DNA of 44,602 bases from an uncultured Sutterella sp. (GTDB taxonomy: Bacteria; Pseudomonadota; Gammaproteobacteria; Burkholderiales; Burkholderiaceae_F): NCBI GenBank assembly GCA_900546995.1, contig URFF01000004.1, positions 1 to 44,602 on the forward strand, written 5' to 3'. The notes below the pieces were generated by a model. It saw only the letters and a list, made by a program, of their open reading frames with translations, was not told the origin of the DNA and did no database searches. A program made the translations under genes and the position numbers. Position 1 is the first letter of the stretch. Every line of letters starts with the position of its first letter. Of the stretch, positions 14,559 to 22,102 are shown piece by piece.

Positions 14559-17522
14559 GTGCTTTTAATGAATATGTATGGGGAGCGCCCCAAGCCTATT
14601 AGCGAGGCTGTTCATAGTGCTGTAAATCAAAATAGTAATGAATCTCGCATTGAGGCTTATCCTGGGGCAGAGCCAGAAACGCCGGATTGGTTTGATGGAA
14701 CAATGGCGGCAATTTATGGAGCGCCAGCAAGTGCTTGGTACGAAACCAAAGCGGCTGTGCAGGGTACGGTTGCCGACTGGGATTTTGTGGATGAGGATTA
14801 TCGGAAAGAACTGGACGATTGGGCTCAAGATAATATCCAGCGTGCCAAAAGCTTTGAGCCAGATCCTTTGACGACTGGTGCGGCGGCTCAAATCATTTAC
14901 GGAGCAGGAAAAGACTTATCTAAATTTGCCATGGCACTACCCGTTGGGATTGGTGTTGGTGCGGCAACTGGTAATCCTATCGCAGGTACATTGGCTACAG
15001 CCTCTTTGTTTGGTGCTAATGTCGCTGAATCAGAAAGTCAAAGATTGCAAGAGCAAGGCGTTGATGAGAAAACGGCTGATAAGGCTGGAAATGTCCAGGG
15101 GGTTATGGGCACTATTGGGGTTTTGATTCCAGGTGGTATCGGAGCAAGAAGGGCAGTTAATGCAGCTTATGGCGCAGGCGTAAACGTGTTGACTAATGCC
15201 AACGAAATGGCAGCGGTTAACATGATTCTTAAAGAGGCAAACTATGACGATGTTGCCGAACAATATGATTGGGCTGACCCAACCAACGCAGCAGTATCTG
15301 CAATCTTTGGTGGTGTAACAGGGGCCGTTACCGGCAGAAGTAGTCGTCAGGTTAGACCGATTGAAGCAGATGCCGCGAGAGTTCGAGCAACCGAAATTGA
15401 AAATACAGCGAATTTGCCGGTAGACGTCAATAATGGTCAACAAGTTTCAGCGGGGTACAAAACTCAACAGTCAGTTAAAGCGGCTATTGATAACAAGCAG
15501 AAACCCGTTGTCTCAGTGGATTCTGTTTCTCAAGATCGTGTTAATGAACTCAAAGAGGCTAGTGAGAAAAAGATGGCCGCCGCTATGAAGAAAAGTGGCA
15601 ACGTATTACAAAATCGAGATCGTTCCTCAAAAGCCTCTGTAACGCAAATGAAGTCTATAGCGGCTAATCCTGATTACGGACGTCTTGGATTTAGTCGCTC
15701 GTTTACTGAAGGCGCTCCGGTTATTGCCTATGCAGGCGATGTTCCTGAAGTACAAGTTGGTCGAGAGGATTTCATTGTTGATGCTGATGGTAAACGATAT
15801 CGGATTAGATATGCAGTCGTAGAAGCGGACACAGTTTCGACTTCTAACCGTATAGATGGAACGGAGAATCCGCTATACGGCTCCGATGAGGTTCCAACTG
15901 CTGTGGCTGGGAATGCTCGAACAACGGGGTTGCAAGAGGCGTATAGACAGGGAAGGGCAGACAATTATCGTGCCGAGATGTCTCAAGATCCCATGCCAGG
16001 GATTGATCCGAGTGTTTATGAGGGAATGGATAAGCCTATTATCGTTCGGATCATGGACGACAAAGATGTCACCCCGAACATTGGTGACGTTACTAATCGA
16101 AGTAGCGCTCAACAGCTGAGTTTGGTGGAACAGGCACAAACAGATTCACAAAGAGTGGATTTGTCTGCTTTGAGGTATGACGATGATGGAGACATTACAC
16201 CTGATAGCGTCGTTGAGTTTTTATCTCTTTTGCCTGCAGAAGAACGAGCCAATCTAATTGATGCCAATGGGATCCCAACGAAACCCGCATACGATCGGTT
16301 GAATAGAGCAATCTTTCAAGCTGCTTATGGGGACGCTAATGCGACGGCGCTGCTGGATACCACAGAAAAGACGGGTATTTCTAGACTGTTAGGCGCATTT
16401 AGACAATTGGCTCCTCGTGTGTTAGGACTTGAGGGGGAAATGGATTTCAGACAGGCGATGTTGGAAGTCCTTTCGGAAATTAAAGAGGCTAAGCGTTCGG
16501 GTAAAAAAGTCAGTATTGCGGATATTGCTGCACAAAGATCATTTACGCGTAGTCCGGAGGCTGATGCCTTTTTGCAATTCTTTGCAAAAAACGAACGAGA
16601 GGGTGGCGGTGTTGCAAATGTTGTTCAGGTATTTTCCGATTTGGCCGACTTTGCAAGGACTAACGCAGATAATGCAGCACAAGGTGTTGACTTGTTTGGA
16701 GAGGTGGTCAAACCTACTCGTCTTGATTTGATGCGTCGTTTCTCGGATTTGACGGGCATTGAAATTGATGAGGGTAAGTTTCGCCCGGTTGAAGATTTAA
16801 AAGACGCGGTTAGGTTCGAGAGTCGTCCTAATGTCTCAAATGAAACATTGTTGTCTCGTGCACAAAGTGAAATCAATGGAATCGCTCAGGAACCTAATTT
16901 TGAGAGAGTTGTCATTTCTGTTGGCGATGATGGTGTTGAGCATGCCGTCATAGGCGTTGATGGGAACCCTGATTTAATGATGTTACCAGAAGGGATTGAA
17001 GGTGTAGAGCCGTTGCCGGTTCGCTTGCAAGAGGGAACATTAAAAGGGGATCACATCCGCAAGCATGAAAAGGAGTTGCTCCAAGCAGGGTATCAATCGG
17101 TTGAACAGGCGATTTGGGATGTGACGCAAAATTGGAGATGGATTGCTCAAGGCACCAAGCCGGACTGTTTGCGATTATTAAGACCGTTGGCAGTGGCAGA
17201 AGGTAATCAATTAGATAGAGCAGTCTTGCAAGTGGAATTTCAAGAAGTCTCAGGGGGAATCTACAGAATCGGTTCCATTTATTTTTCAAAAAAACCGATT
17301 AAAGAAAAGGTGCTATTTGATCGACAGGCTCTCGATCGTGGCCCCCTCACGCTGGAATCAAACCAACCACAGGGCTGGCGTCCACCCGCGCCTTCACCCG
17401 GAAACAGCACACCAGAGGTGTTGCAACAACCATCTATTGACAGTATCGGTCAAAAGATAACGGATGTCAATACTCTACGTGAAGTTCAGCGGGCGGCGGA
17501 AAAAGTTCAGGATATTGCTTAG
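14559..17522 (+). CDS. large virion core protein with ParB-like (DdrB-type) and candidate nuclease domains, ends at internal TAG
   Basis: The visible 987 residues include an N-terminal region with two Gly/Ala-rich, possibly membrane-active helices (residues 110-155 and 185-215). A ParB-like domain of the DdrB type spans about 390-640; note VQVGREDF, TAVAGNARTTGLQEAYRQG and a predicted NIGDVTNRSSAQQLSLVEQA. A C-terminal region (about 780-910) has GDHIRKHEKELLQ, WRWIAQGTKPDCLRLLR and a run of strands, resembling barnase/EndoU/colicin/RelE-fold phage nucleases. Such multidomain proteins are packaged and injected. The frame continues open past the TAG at 17520-17522 for 82 more codons, so this is probably a truncated or readthrough product. 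GTG 14559 has gggggt upstream; ATG 14568 is an alternative. Confidence 0.7.
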   Translation: MLLMNMYGERPKPISEAVHSAVNQNSNESRIEAYPGAEPETPDWFDGTMAAIYGAPASAWYETKAAVQGTVADWDFVDEDYRKELDDWAQDNIQRAKSFEPDPLTTGAAAQIIYGAGKDLSKFAMALPVGIGVGAATGNPIAGTLATASLFGANVAESESQRLQEQGVDEKTADKAGNVQGVMGTIGVLIPGGIGARRAVNAAYGAGVNVLTNANEMAAVNMILKEANYDDVAEQYDWADPTNAAVSAIFGGVTGAVTGRSSRQVRPIEADAARVRATEIENTANLPVDVNNGQQVSAGYKTQQSVKAAIDNKQKPVVSVDSVSQDRVNELKEASEKKMAAAMKKSGNVLQNRDRSSKASVTQMKSIAANPDYGRLGFSRSFTEGAPVIAYAGDVPEVQVGREDFIVDADGKRYRIRYAVVEADTVSTSNRIDGTENPLYGSDEVPTAVAGNARTTGLQEAYRQGRADNYRAEMSQDPMPGIDPSVYEGMDKPIIVRIMDDKDVTPNIGDVTNRSSAQQLSLVEQAQTDSQRVDLSALRYDDDGDITPDSVVEFLSLLPAEERANLIDANGIPTKPAYDRLNRAIFQAAYGDANATALLDTTEKTGISRLLGAFRQLAPRVLGLEGEMDFRQAMLEVLSEIKEAKRSGKKVSIADIAAQRSFTRSPEADAFLQFFAKNEREGGGVANVVQVFSDLADFARTNADNAAQGVDLFGEVVKPTRLDLMRRFSDLTGIEIDEGKFRPVEDLKDAVRFESRPNVSNETLLSRAQSEINGIAQEPNFERVVISVGDDGVEHAVIGVDGNPDLMMLPEGIEGVEPLPVRLQEGTLKGDHIRKHEKELLQAGYQSVEQAIWDVTQNWRWIAQGTKPDCLRLLRPLAVAEGNQLDRAVLQVEFQEVSGGIYRIGSIYFSKKPIKEKVLFDRQALDRGPLTLESNQPQGWRPPAPSPGNSTPEVLQQPSIDSIGQKITDVNTLREVQRAAEKVQDIA

Positions 17523-17771
17523 GCTAATGTTGTTCGTGAATCTTTGAATCAGTTGCCGCAAGACGCACAGAGTTCGATACAAAGAGAAGCTCTACAAGCG
17601 ATCAACGAAACTCCGACAATGCGTATTCAGCTTGATGAAGGAGAAACCTCTATCACGGCGGCGGAATACTTGGCGAGACAAGAGGCAGAAGCTGAACGTA
17701 TCAGACGGGAAGCACAGCAGGGTGTTCCGGAAGCTGTCGCTTGCGTATTTCTTAACAATGGGATGGATTAA
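17523..17771 (+). pseudogene. in-frame C-terminal continuation of the core protein after a TAG codon
   Basis: Directly after the TAG the same frame runs ANVVRESLNQLPQDAQ onward and ends with a helical, charged segment, YLARQEAEAERIRREAQQG. The final motif is VPEAVACVFLNNGMD, a Cys-Phe-Leu-Asn-Gly ending that I associate with the C-terminus of polyvalent phage core proteins. The composition and helical character continue without change across the TAG. A restart at the TTG at 17544 has no ribosome binding site. The two explanations are a nonsense mutation or amber readthrough. Confidence 0.7.
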
Positions 17772-17773
17772 TA

Positions 17774-20431
17774 ATGGCTAGTTATGAAAATGTTCGTATG
17801 AGACGTGAATGTATTGAACGTATCTCTTTAGCGACAGGGCGTCAAATCTCTGAGAGTGAAGCCTCAGACATAATGGCATCTTTTCATTCCGCCATGGATC
17901 TTGTGAGGCGACAAGATCCTGACGCATGGATGGCAATGGGAAAACAAGAACGAATTGATGCAGCGGCCGACTTGTATCAACAATCCCGTATTGCCGAAGC
18001 AGAAAAGATTAAGCAGCGTGCCTACTTGATGGTTGTCACGCAAAAGCAAATGGAAAACCGTTTAGCTTTTGAAAGGAAGTCTGGTCGCAAGGGTATGCGA
18101 GCAGTTGCTGGCATTCTTCAATACGTGGATAGTAGAGTACACGCAGTACAGAATGAATTTTCCACAGCGCTGTTGGATAAATTAAATGGAATTCAAAAAG
18201 GTTTTTTGGCTTGGCGCGAAGATACGGCAATGGCTCATAAAGTTATACGAGAAATCTTTGGTGAAGATACGGGCTCGAAGCTAGCTAAGCAAGCTGCCAA
18301 AGCCTTTCAAGATGTTAGCGAAGATGCTCGAATTCGCTTTAATGCGGCCGGTGGCAACATGGGGAAATTGGAGCATTATTTTCCTCAAACGCACAGTTTA
18401 CAGCGCATGGTTCATGCGGCTGAGATTTTGGCAGGGCAGGGTCGAGTCAGGCAAACAATCAACACATTGAAAAATACCGTTGTCAATCAATTCTTTCACG
18501 AAGTCAACACATATGGTGTCAATAAGGCTGCTTGGGTTAGTTTCATTTCAGACAAATTAGACAGGAATCGCTATCTAGATGCTAATGGCGATCTGATGAA
18601 TGATGATGACTTTTTCGACATGCTAGGTCGAATTTACGACAGAATCATTTCGGACGGAGACTTTGACGCGGACATATCAACCGTAGCGGGCCAGGCAGCG
18701 AGGAATGCTTCCGGCAGAGCTAATCGAGGTGACTTGCACCGGGCCTTGCACTTTAAAGATGCTGACTCGTTTATGCAATACCACGATACTTTTGGGGATG
18801 GTGGATACTTTGACGTCATGCTTCGTTCTGTGCGAAAGACGGCAAAAGATATTGCTTTATTAGAAGAAATGGGTCCCAATCCAAATGCAATGTATAGAGG
18901 ATTGGAACGTGTGGGCCAGGCTGAAGTTAATCAGGGAAATAAGGTTCAGGGGCGTTTGCGCTTCTTTGGAAGAGTTGGGTTGTCGGTTGTTGACGCAATG
19001 TGGAAAACACTTAATGGTGATGCCAATCGGGTTACGCCTGGCCGTGAATTATTGGCCTCAGTATGGCAAGGCGCCAGAAATATGGAGGTTGTCGGGAAAC
19101 TTCAATCCACACTATTGGCTTCTGTGTCTGACGTTTCAACTTACTTCGTGTCAGCTCATGTGAACAAAACACCGTTTTTGACTGCCACTGCTAATCTAAT
19201 TAAGGCTTGGGGAGGTGATTCAAAAGAGTTGGCTATTCGTGCGGGTATGATGGCTGATGAACTTTCTAACAGTATTGTGCGCTGGGGCGAGGCTAATGTT
19301 GGCGAGGGATGGACAGGAAAACTCGCTAATTTCACGATGCGCGTCAGTTTGTTAGAGGCTTGGACAAACGGGGTTCGTCGAGCCAGTACCATCAATATGA
19401 TGGGTACGATGGCGAAGCTGACAAAGTTTTCATGGGAATCTATCGGTGGCTATCAAAAACGAGCGCTTGAGCGAATGGGGGTTGACGAAAAAACATGGAA
19501 GATTTGGCAAGCCGCTAAACCCTACCAACAAAATGGCATTGAGTTTTTGACAAAGCAAGATATCAGAGAGGCTTTTGATGACCCAGAGTTTCGTCTGAAG
19601 CATCCAGATATTTCCCAAAGAGACATTGATCGAGCTGTTACTACTTACATTGCGTTCCTTACTGATGAATCTGGAATTGCTTCTTTGAATCCGGACTTAG
19701 GAACGAGAGCTGCTGCCAATCTCGGCTTTGAGCGCGGCACGTGGAGAGGAGAGGCATGGCGCAGCGTTATGCTTTTCAAGTCTTTCCCATTGTCGTTTAT
19801 GCGTCGGCATTTGGAAAGAATTTCGGAACTTCATCAGACAGAGGGAATGGCATCTGCTTCGGGATATACGGCTGCTGTTTTTGTGGCATCAACACTAACG
19901 GGTGCAATTTCTGTTCAGCTTGCCGCACTTTCTTCGGGTCGCGATCCTCAAGATATGTCATTTGATAACGAAGATTTCTGGATGCAGGCGATGGCTAAAG
20001 GAGGTGGTGCCGGCTTCTTGAGTGATGTCATTGTTGCTGGTTTAGACGGTAAGAATGCCTACGGTTCACCTAATTTTGTACGTTTTGCAGGCCCTGTTTT
20101 CAATACCGTCCTGGATACCTTCGATGTGGCCAAGACGTACTACAACGAAGCGACTGGTGATGAGGATATCGGGTTTTATGATCGTGAAAACAGTGGACAC
20201 GCAAAGGCTTTGAAATTGATTCGCGGTCATACACCATTTGTCAATTTGTGGTATACGAAAGGCGTTTTTGATCGAGCTATTTATAACGACATTATGGAAT
20301 TTGTTTCCCCTGGCTATTTAGATCGAGTACAGAGCTGGGCTTTAAAAAATACCGGTCAAGAGATGTGGTGGGACATGACGCAAATTAAACCTCATCGTAT
20401 GCCTAGGATGAGTGAGGCGCCTGATGATTAA
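17774..20431 (+). CDS. large internal virion / ejection protein, 885 aa
   Basis: It is the last gene of the late operon. The N-terminal region is helical (RRECIERISLATGRQISESE and EKIKQRAYLMVVTQKQMENR) and includes LEHYFPQTHSLQRMVHAAEI, a segment typical of large podoviral internal proteins. It contains a hydrophobic stretch near residue 700 (GYTAAVFVASTLTGAISVQL) that could insert into the membrane, in keeping with the gp16-class role of forming a DNA conduit. No transglycosylase active-site motif is visible. The product is intact and ends 5 bases before a 10-bp stem hairpin. Confidence 0.65.
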   Translation: MASYENVRMRRECIERISLATGRQISESEASDIMASFHSAMDLVRRQDPDAWMAMGKQERIDAAADLYQQSRIAEAEKIKQRAYLMVVTQKQMENRLAFERKSGRKGMRAVAGILQYVDSRVHAVQNEFSTALLDKLNGIQKGFLAWREDTAMAHKVIREIFGEDTGSKLAKQAAKAFQDVSEDARIRFNAAGGNMGKLEHYFPQTHSLQRMVHAAEILAGQGRVRQTINTLKNTVVNQFFHEVNTYGVNKAAWVSFISDKLDRNRYLDANGDLMNDDDFFDMLGRIYDRIISDGDFDADISTVAGQAARNASGRANRGDLHRALHFKDADSFMQYHDTFGDGGYFDVMLRSVRKTAKDIALLEEMGPNPNAMYRGLERVGQAEVNQGNKVQGRLRFFGRVGLSVVDAMWKTLNGDANRVTPGRELLASVWQGARNMEVVGKLQSTLLASVSDVSTYFVSAHVNKTPFLTATANLIKAWGGDSKELAIRAGMMADELSNSIVRWGEANVGEGWTGKLANFTMRVSLLEAWTNGVRRASTINMMGTMAKLTKFSWESIGGYQKRALERMGVDEKTWKIWQAAKPYQQNGIEFLTKQDIREAFDDPEFRLKHPDISQRDIDRAVTTYIAFLTDESGIASLNPDLGTRAAANLGFERGTWRGEAWRSVMLFKSFPLSFMRRHLERISELHQTEGMASASGYTAAVFVASTLTGAISVQLAALSSGRDPQDMSFDNEDFWMQAMAKGGGAGFLSDVIVAGLDGKNAYGSPNFVRFAGPVFNTVLDTFDVAKTYYNEATGDEDIGFYDRENSGHAKALKLIRGHTPFVNLWYTKGVFDRAIYNDIMEFVSPGYLDRVQSWALKNTGQEMWWDMTQIKPHRMPRMSEAPDD

Positions 20432-20436
20432 GAGGT

Positions 20437-20465
20437 TCTCAGTATCAATACTCTAGATACTGAGA
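20437..20465. terminator. 10-bp perfect stem hairpin between convergent genes
   Basis: TCTCAGTATC (20437-20446) pairs perfectly with GATACTGAGA (20456-20465) around a 9-base loop. It lies right after the late-operon stop and overlaps the last codon of the minus-strand gene at 20445. It lacks a T-run in either direction, so it may be an mRNA 3' barrier rather than a classic terminator. Confidence 0.45.
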
Positions 20466-20672
20466 GACACCGAGTAATCTTAGAGGGAACAAAAGGAGAT
20501 CAAATATTCCCTTTGTTACGGATGATCCGGAGGTTAATACAGCAACGATAGCCAAACTGGTCATTAAGAGTGCAAAAAATTTTATGTCTTTTTTTCTGAG
20601 CGCAGGTTCATAGAAGATGAAAATAAGCATGAACCAAAAGATGCCAGATGATATAACGTTAATAAAACCCAT
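20445..20672 (-). CDS. small membrane protein, 75 aa
   Basis: The protein has two or three hydrophobic segments: residues 4-24 (INVISSGIFWFMLIFIFYEP), 32-50 (FFALLMTSLAIVAVL) and a weaker one at 57-70. The start is set at the ATG at 20672; no strong ribosome binding site is visible. It lies beyond the terminator of the Panacea/membrane-protein pair on the same strand, so it probably has its own promoter or is read through. It is of unknown function and might be a prophage accessory or exclusion protein. It could also be a spurious frame, though hydrophobicity in three segments supports it being real. Confidence 0.5.
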   Translation of the reverse strand: MGFINVISSGIFWFMLIFIFYEPALRKKDIKFFALLMTSLAIVAVLTSGSSVTKGIFDLLLFPLRLLGVSQYLEY

Positions 20673-20741
20673 GATGATCAATCGCTGTGGAGAGATTTGT
20701 CCTATATATTAATGGTTTTATGTGTACCGTGTTTAAGAGGA

Positions 20742-20767
20742 TTAAAGAAAGCCCCGCAGGGCGGGGC
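20742..20767 (-). terminator. rho-independent terminator of the Panacea/membrane-protein operon
   Basis: Read on the minus strand, GCCCCGC (20767-20761) pairs with GCGGGGC (20757-20751) around a 3-base loop, followed by TTTCTTTAA. It lies 8 bases after the stop of the minus-strand gene at 20775. Confidence 0.85.
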
Positions 20768-20774
20768 CAGGGAG

Positions 20775-21215
20775 TTAAGAAGATCCAGACTGCATTCCTT
20801 TTCCGATTTCTTCCACAGTTTTTCCGGCCAGTTGGAAAGCACTTGATGACGCATCAATTTGTGCAGAAGACGGTTGATGATGTCCGTAGCAGCGAATGGC
20901 AAAGCGAAGAGTTGATACAACTGCCGTAATAAGAATTATCGAACACAGAGAAAGTTTAAGACCGTATAGGTAATAAATGCCGACTTCTTTATTGTTCCCA
21001 GTCTCAGGCCAATTGAAAATCAATATAAGCCAGACAATGAATAGAAAGAAACATAGGTACAAAGCACCAACGAAAGCACTATTTCGAAAACCATAGGACT
21101 GACGAGCCTCCCTGATTCGTTCCTGTTCATCGGTGGGAGGCTTAAGATTCTGGTCCAAATTCTCGTAATCAAGGCCTTCAATTTTGTTAAAGGTGTTATC
21201 CGCTTCGCCACTCAT
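20775..21215 (-). CDS. two-helix membrane protein, candidate toxin partner of the Panacea antitoxin
   Basis: The 146-residue protein has a polar N-terminus (residues 1-45, Glu/Asn-rich with PPTDEQERIREARQSYGFRN). Two transmembrane helices follow: about 47-68 (FVGALYLCFFLFIVWLILIFNW) and 82-105 (LYGLKLSLCSIILITAVVST). A Ser-rich cytoplasmic tail ends the protein. Its start overlaps the stop of the DUF4065 gene by 4 bases (ATGA), so the two are co-translated. Panacea-domain antitoxins are known to be paired with diverse toxins, including membrane-acting ones. Toxicity is inferred only from the pairing and the helices; a phage-exclusion protein is an alternative. Confidence 0.6.
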   Translation of the reverse strand: MSGEADNTFNKIEGLDYENLDQNLKPPTDEQERIREARQSYGFRNSAFVGALYLCFFLFIVWLILIFNWPETGNNKEVGIYYLYGLKLSLCSIILITAVVSTLRFAIRCYGHHQPSSAQIDASSSAFQLAGKTVEEIGKGMQSGSS

Positions 21216-21676
21216 GCTAGAACTTTTGTGCGAAAGTACTGTTTAATGTCGTCATCTGACAGAATGGTGAAGAGAGTTGCTCCACCATCAGAAGCCATAA
21301 ACCACGGAGATCCAGGTAAATGCGACCATCTAGAAAGTTTTAACGCCGTGTATTTACCGAAATGTTTAATCGTAGCTTCCATCAATTCCTTGATTGTAGG
21401 GTTATTGTCTATATCGTTCGAGTTGGAATCTTCAAACCCTTCAATATCAAAGAACTGTACGCATTTTAAAGCATCAGGGAAAACAGGACCATACTGCCAT
21501 GCTTCCGGGTGCTCATCGGTGAGACGTAAGCCCGTCTTTGCCAAAACAACACCATAGCAGCAGTACATAAGTTTTTGCAACTTAGTAACGTTAAGAGGAA
21601 TCTTGTTAGCCTTACAGAATTTGACGATGAACGCCACAACCTGAAGGCTATTAACCGGTTGATATTCAGTGTTCAT
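21212..21676 (-). CDS. Panacea-domain (DUF4065) protein, candidate antitoxin PanA
   Basis: The 154-residue protein has the Panacea (DUF4065, SocA-like) signature: VTKLQKLMYCCYGVVLAKTG at residues 28-47, then PEAWQYGPVFPDALKCVQFF. The C-terminal part is LSRWSHLPGSPW and the ILSDDDIKQYF strand-helix. The family neutralises a wide range of toxins and also occurs in phage proteins. The gene is first in a two-gene operon ahead of a membrane protein. It has its own consensus promoter (-35 at 21818-21813, -10 at 21795-21790 on the minus strand). The ATG at 21676 or 21679 is chosen because the upstream extension to 21751 has no domain similarity. Confidence 0.85.
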   Translation of the reverse strand: MNTEYQPVNSLQVVAFIVKFCKANKIPLNVTKLQKLMYCCYGVVLAKTGLRLTDEHPEAWQYGPVFPDALKCVQFFDIEGFEDSNSNDIDNNPTIKELMEATIKHFGKYTALKLSRWSHLPGSPWFMASDGGATLFTILSDDDIKQYFRTKVLA

Positions 21677-21789
21677 CATTATTCTTTCGTGTGATAAATG
21701 CAACAAAGTCGCATAACAAAATAGGTTGAGATTTGTACCCAACCACAACATATAGTAGATGTAATGCTATCTACCCTTCCTATGAGCTA

Positions 21790-21818
21790 ATACTAGTGTT
21801 TGGTATATAAAATGTCAA
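21790..21818 (-). promoter_or_regulatory. sigma-70 promoter of the Panacea operon
   Basis: On the minus strand, TTGACA (21818-21813), a 17-base spacer and TAGTAT (21795-21790) form a near-consensus promoter about 110 bases upstream of the antitoxin start. Confidence 0.8.
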
Positions 21819-21833
21819 TCTTATCTTGACATT
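21811..21833. promoter_or_regulatory. 8-bp inverted repeat joining the -35 boxes of two divergent promoters, candidate operator
   Basis: AATGTCAA (21811-21818) and TTGACATT (21826-21833) are perfect inverted copies, 7 bases apart, and each contains a TTGACA -35 hexamer. A dimeric repressor bound here would shut both promoters. Confidence 0.55.
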
Positions 21834-21854
21834 ATCTGACTAAAATCATATACT
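21826..21854 (+). promoter_or_regulatory. sigma-70 promoter of the C4 / antirepressor operon
   Basis: TTGACA (21826-21831), a 17-base spacer and TATACT (21849-21854) form a near-consensus promoter. Transcription should begin near 21861, which places both target repeats and the antisense RNA in the transcript, as in the phage P1 immI operon. Confidence 0.85.
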
Positions 21855-21888
21855 CCAAGAATCACTACGAAAAAGGTAGCGATCGGGA

Positions 21889-21913
21889 TTGGAACCCCGA
21901 ATGGATCTACAGG
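21889..21913 (+). repeat. upstream copy of the C4 target boxes (a1/b1-like)
   Basis: TTGGAAC (21889-21895) and ATCTACAGG (21905-21913) recur downstream at 22057-22063 and 22085-22093. Both boxes are complementary to segments within the structured RNA (22027-22033 and 22012-22020). P1 C4 RNA has the same duplicated target arrangement. Confidence 0.6.
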
Positions 21914-21974
21914 CGCGCGCCGCCTGACATACTTTGTCTGAGCGGATTTTTTATGCGCGCAGTTGTCACGTCTT

Positions 21975-22053
21975 TATGAGTGAGGCCTGCGGGCAGCTTC
22001 GGCTGGCCGTGTCCTGTAGAGCGGTAGTTCCAACCCGCAGCGCCTCGCTCACC
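21975..22053 (+). ncRNA. c4: C4-like antisense RNA controlling the antirepressor operon
   Basis: The RNA folds into a closing stem GAGTGAGGC (21978-21986) with GCCTCGCTC (22042-22050), one G-U. A second stem GCGGG (21989-21993) pairs with CCCGC (22034-22038). Inside is a CAGC-UUCG-GCUG tetraloop hairpin (21994-22005). The exposed TCCTGTAGA (22012-22020) is perfectly complementary to TCTACAGGA (22086-22094), which contains the ribosome binding site of the next gene. GTTCCAA (22027-22033) is complementary to TTGGAAC (22057-22063). In P1/P7 the C4 RNA uses two such segments to block icd/ant translation. Identification is by structure, complementarity and gene order; sequence similarity to a C4 covariance model was not tested. 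Confidence 0.75.
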
Positions 22054-22074
22054 CCTTTGGAACGGGTGCGAGGC
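22042..22074 (+). promoter_or_regulatory. alternative hairpin overlapping the C4 closing stem
   Basis: GCCTCGC (22042-22048) can pair with GCGAGGC (22068-22074), continuing with ACCC (22051-22054) and GGGT (22064-22067) after a two-base bulge. This excludes the C4 closing stem, because 22042-22050 is shared. The two folds may separate processed C4 RNA from the translated mRNA form. Confidence 0.45.
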
Positions 22075-22085
22075 TCCAGTAACTA

Positions 22086-22094
22086 TCTACAGGA
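22086..22094 (+). promoter_or_regulatory. ribosome binding site of the icd-like gene, antisense target of C4
   Basis: TCTACAGGA overlaps aggag (22091-22095), 7 bases before the ATG at 22103, and is the exact reverse complement of the C4 loop at 22012-22020. Pairing would hide the ribosome binding site. Confidence 0.7.
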
Positions 22095-22102
22095 GTTTCG
22101 CT

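Noticed and set aside
17520..17522. TAG reassigned as a sense codon in this phage
   Set aside because: Several intact phage genes (ending at 2762, 5712 and 9060) use TAG as their natural stop, so global reassignment does not fit.
21940..21970. TATGCGCGC at 21952 as a fifth copy of the TGTGCGCGTGTG element
   Set aside because: It diverges after GCGCG and lies inside the C4 transcript, not between a terminator and a gene.
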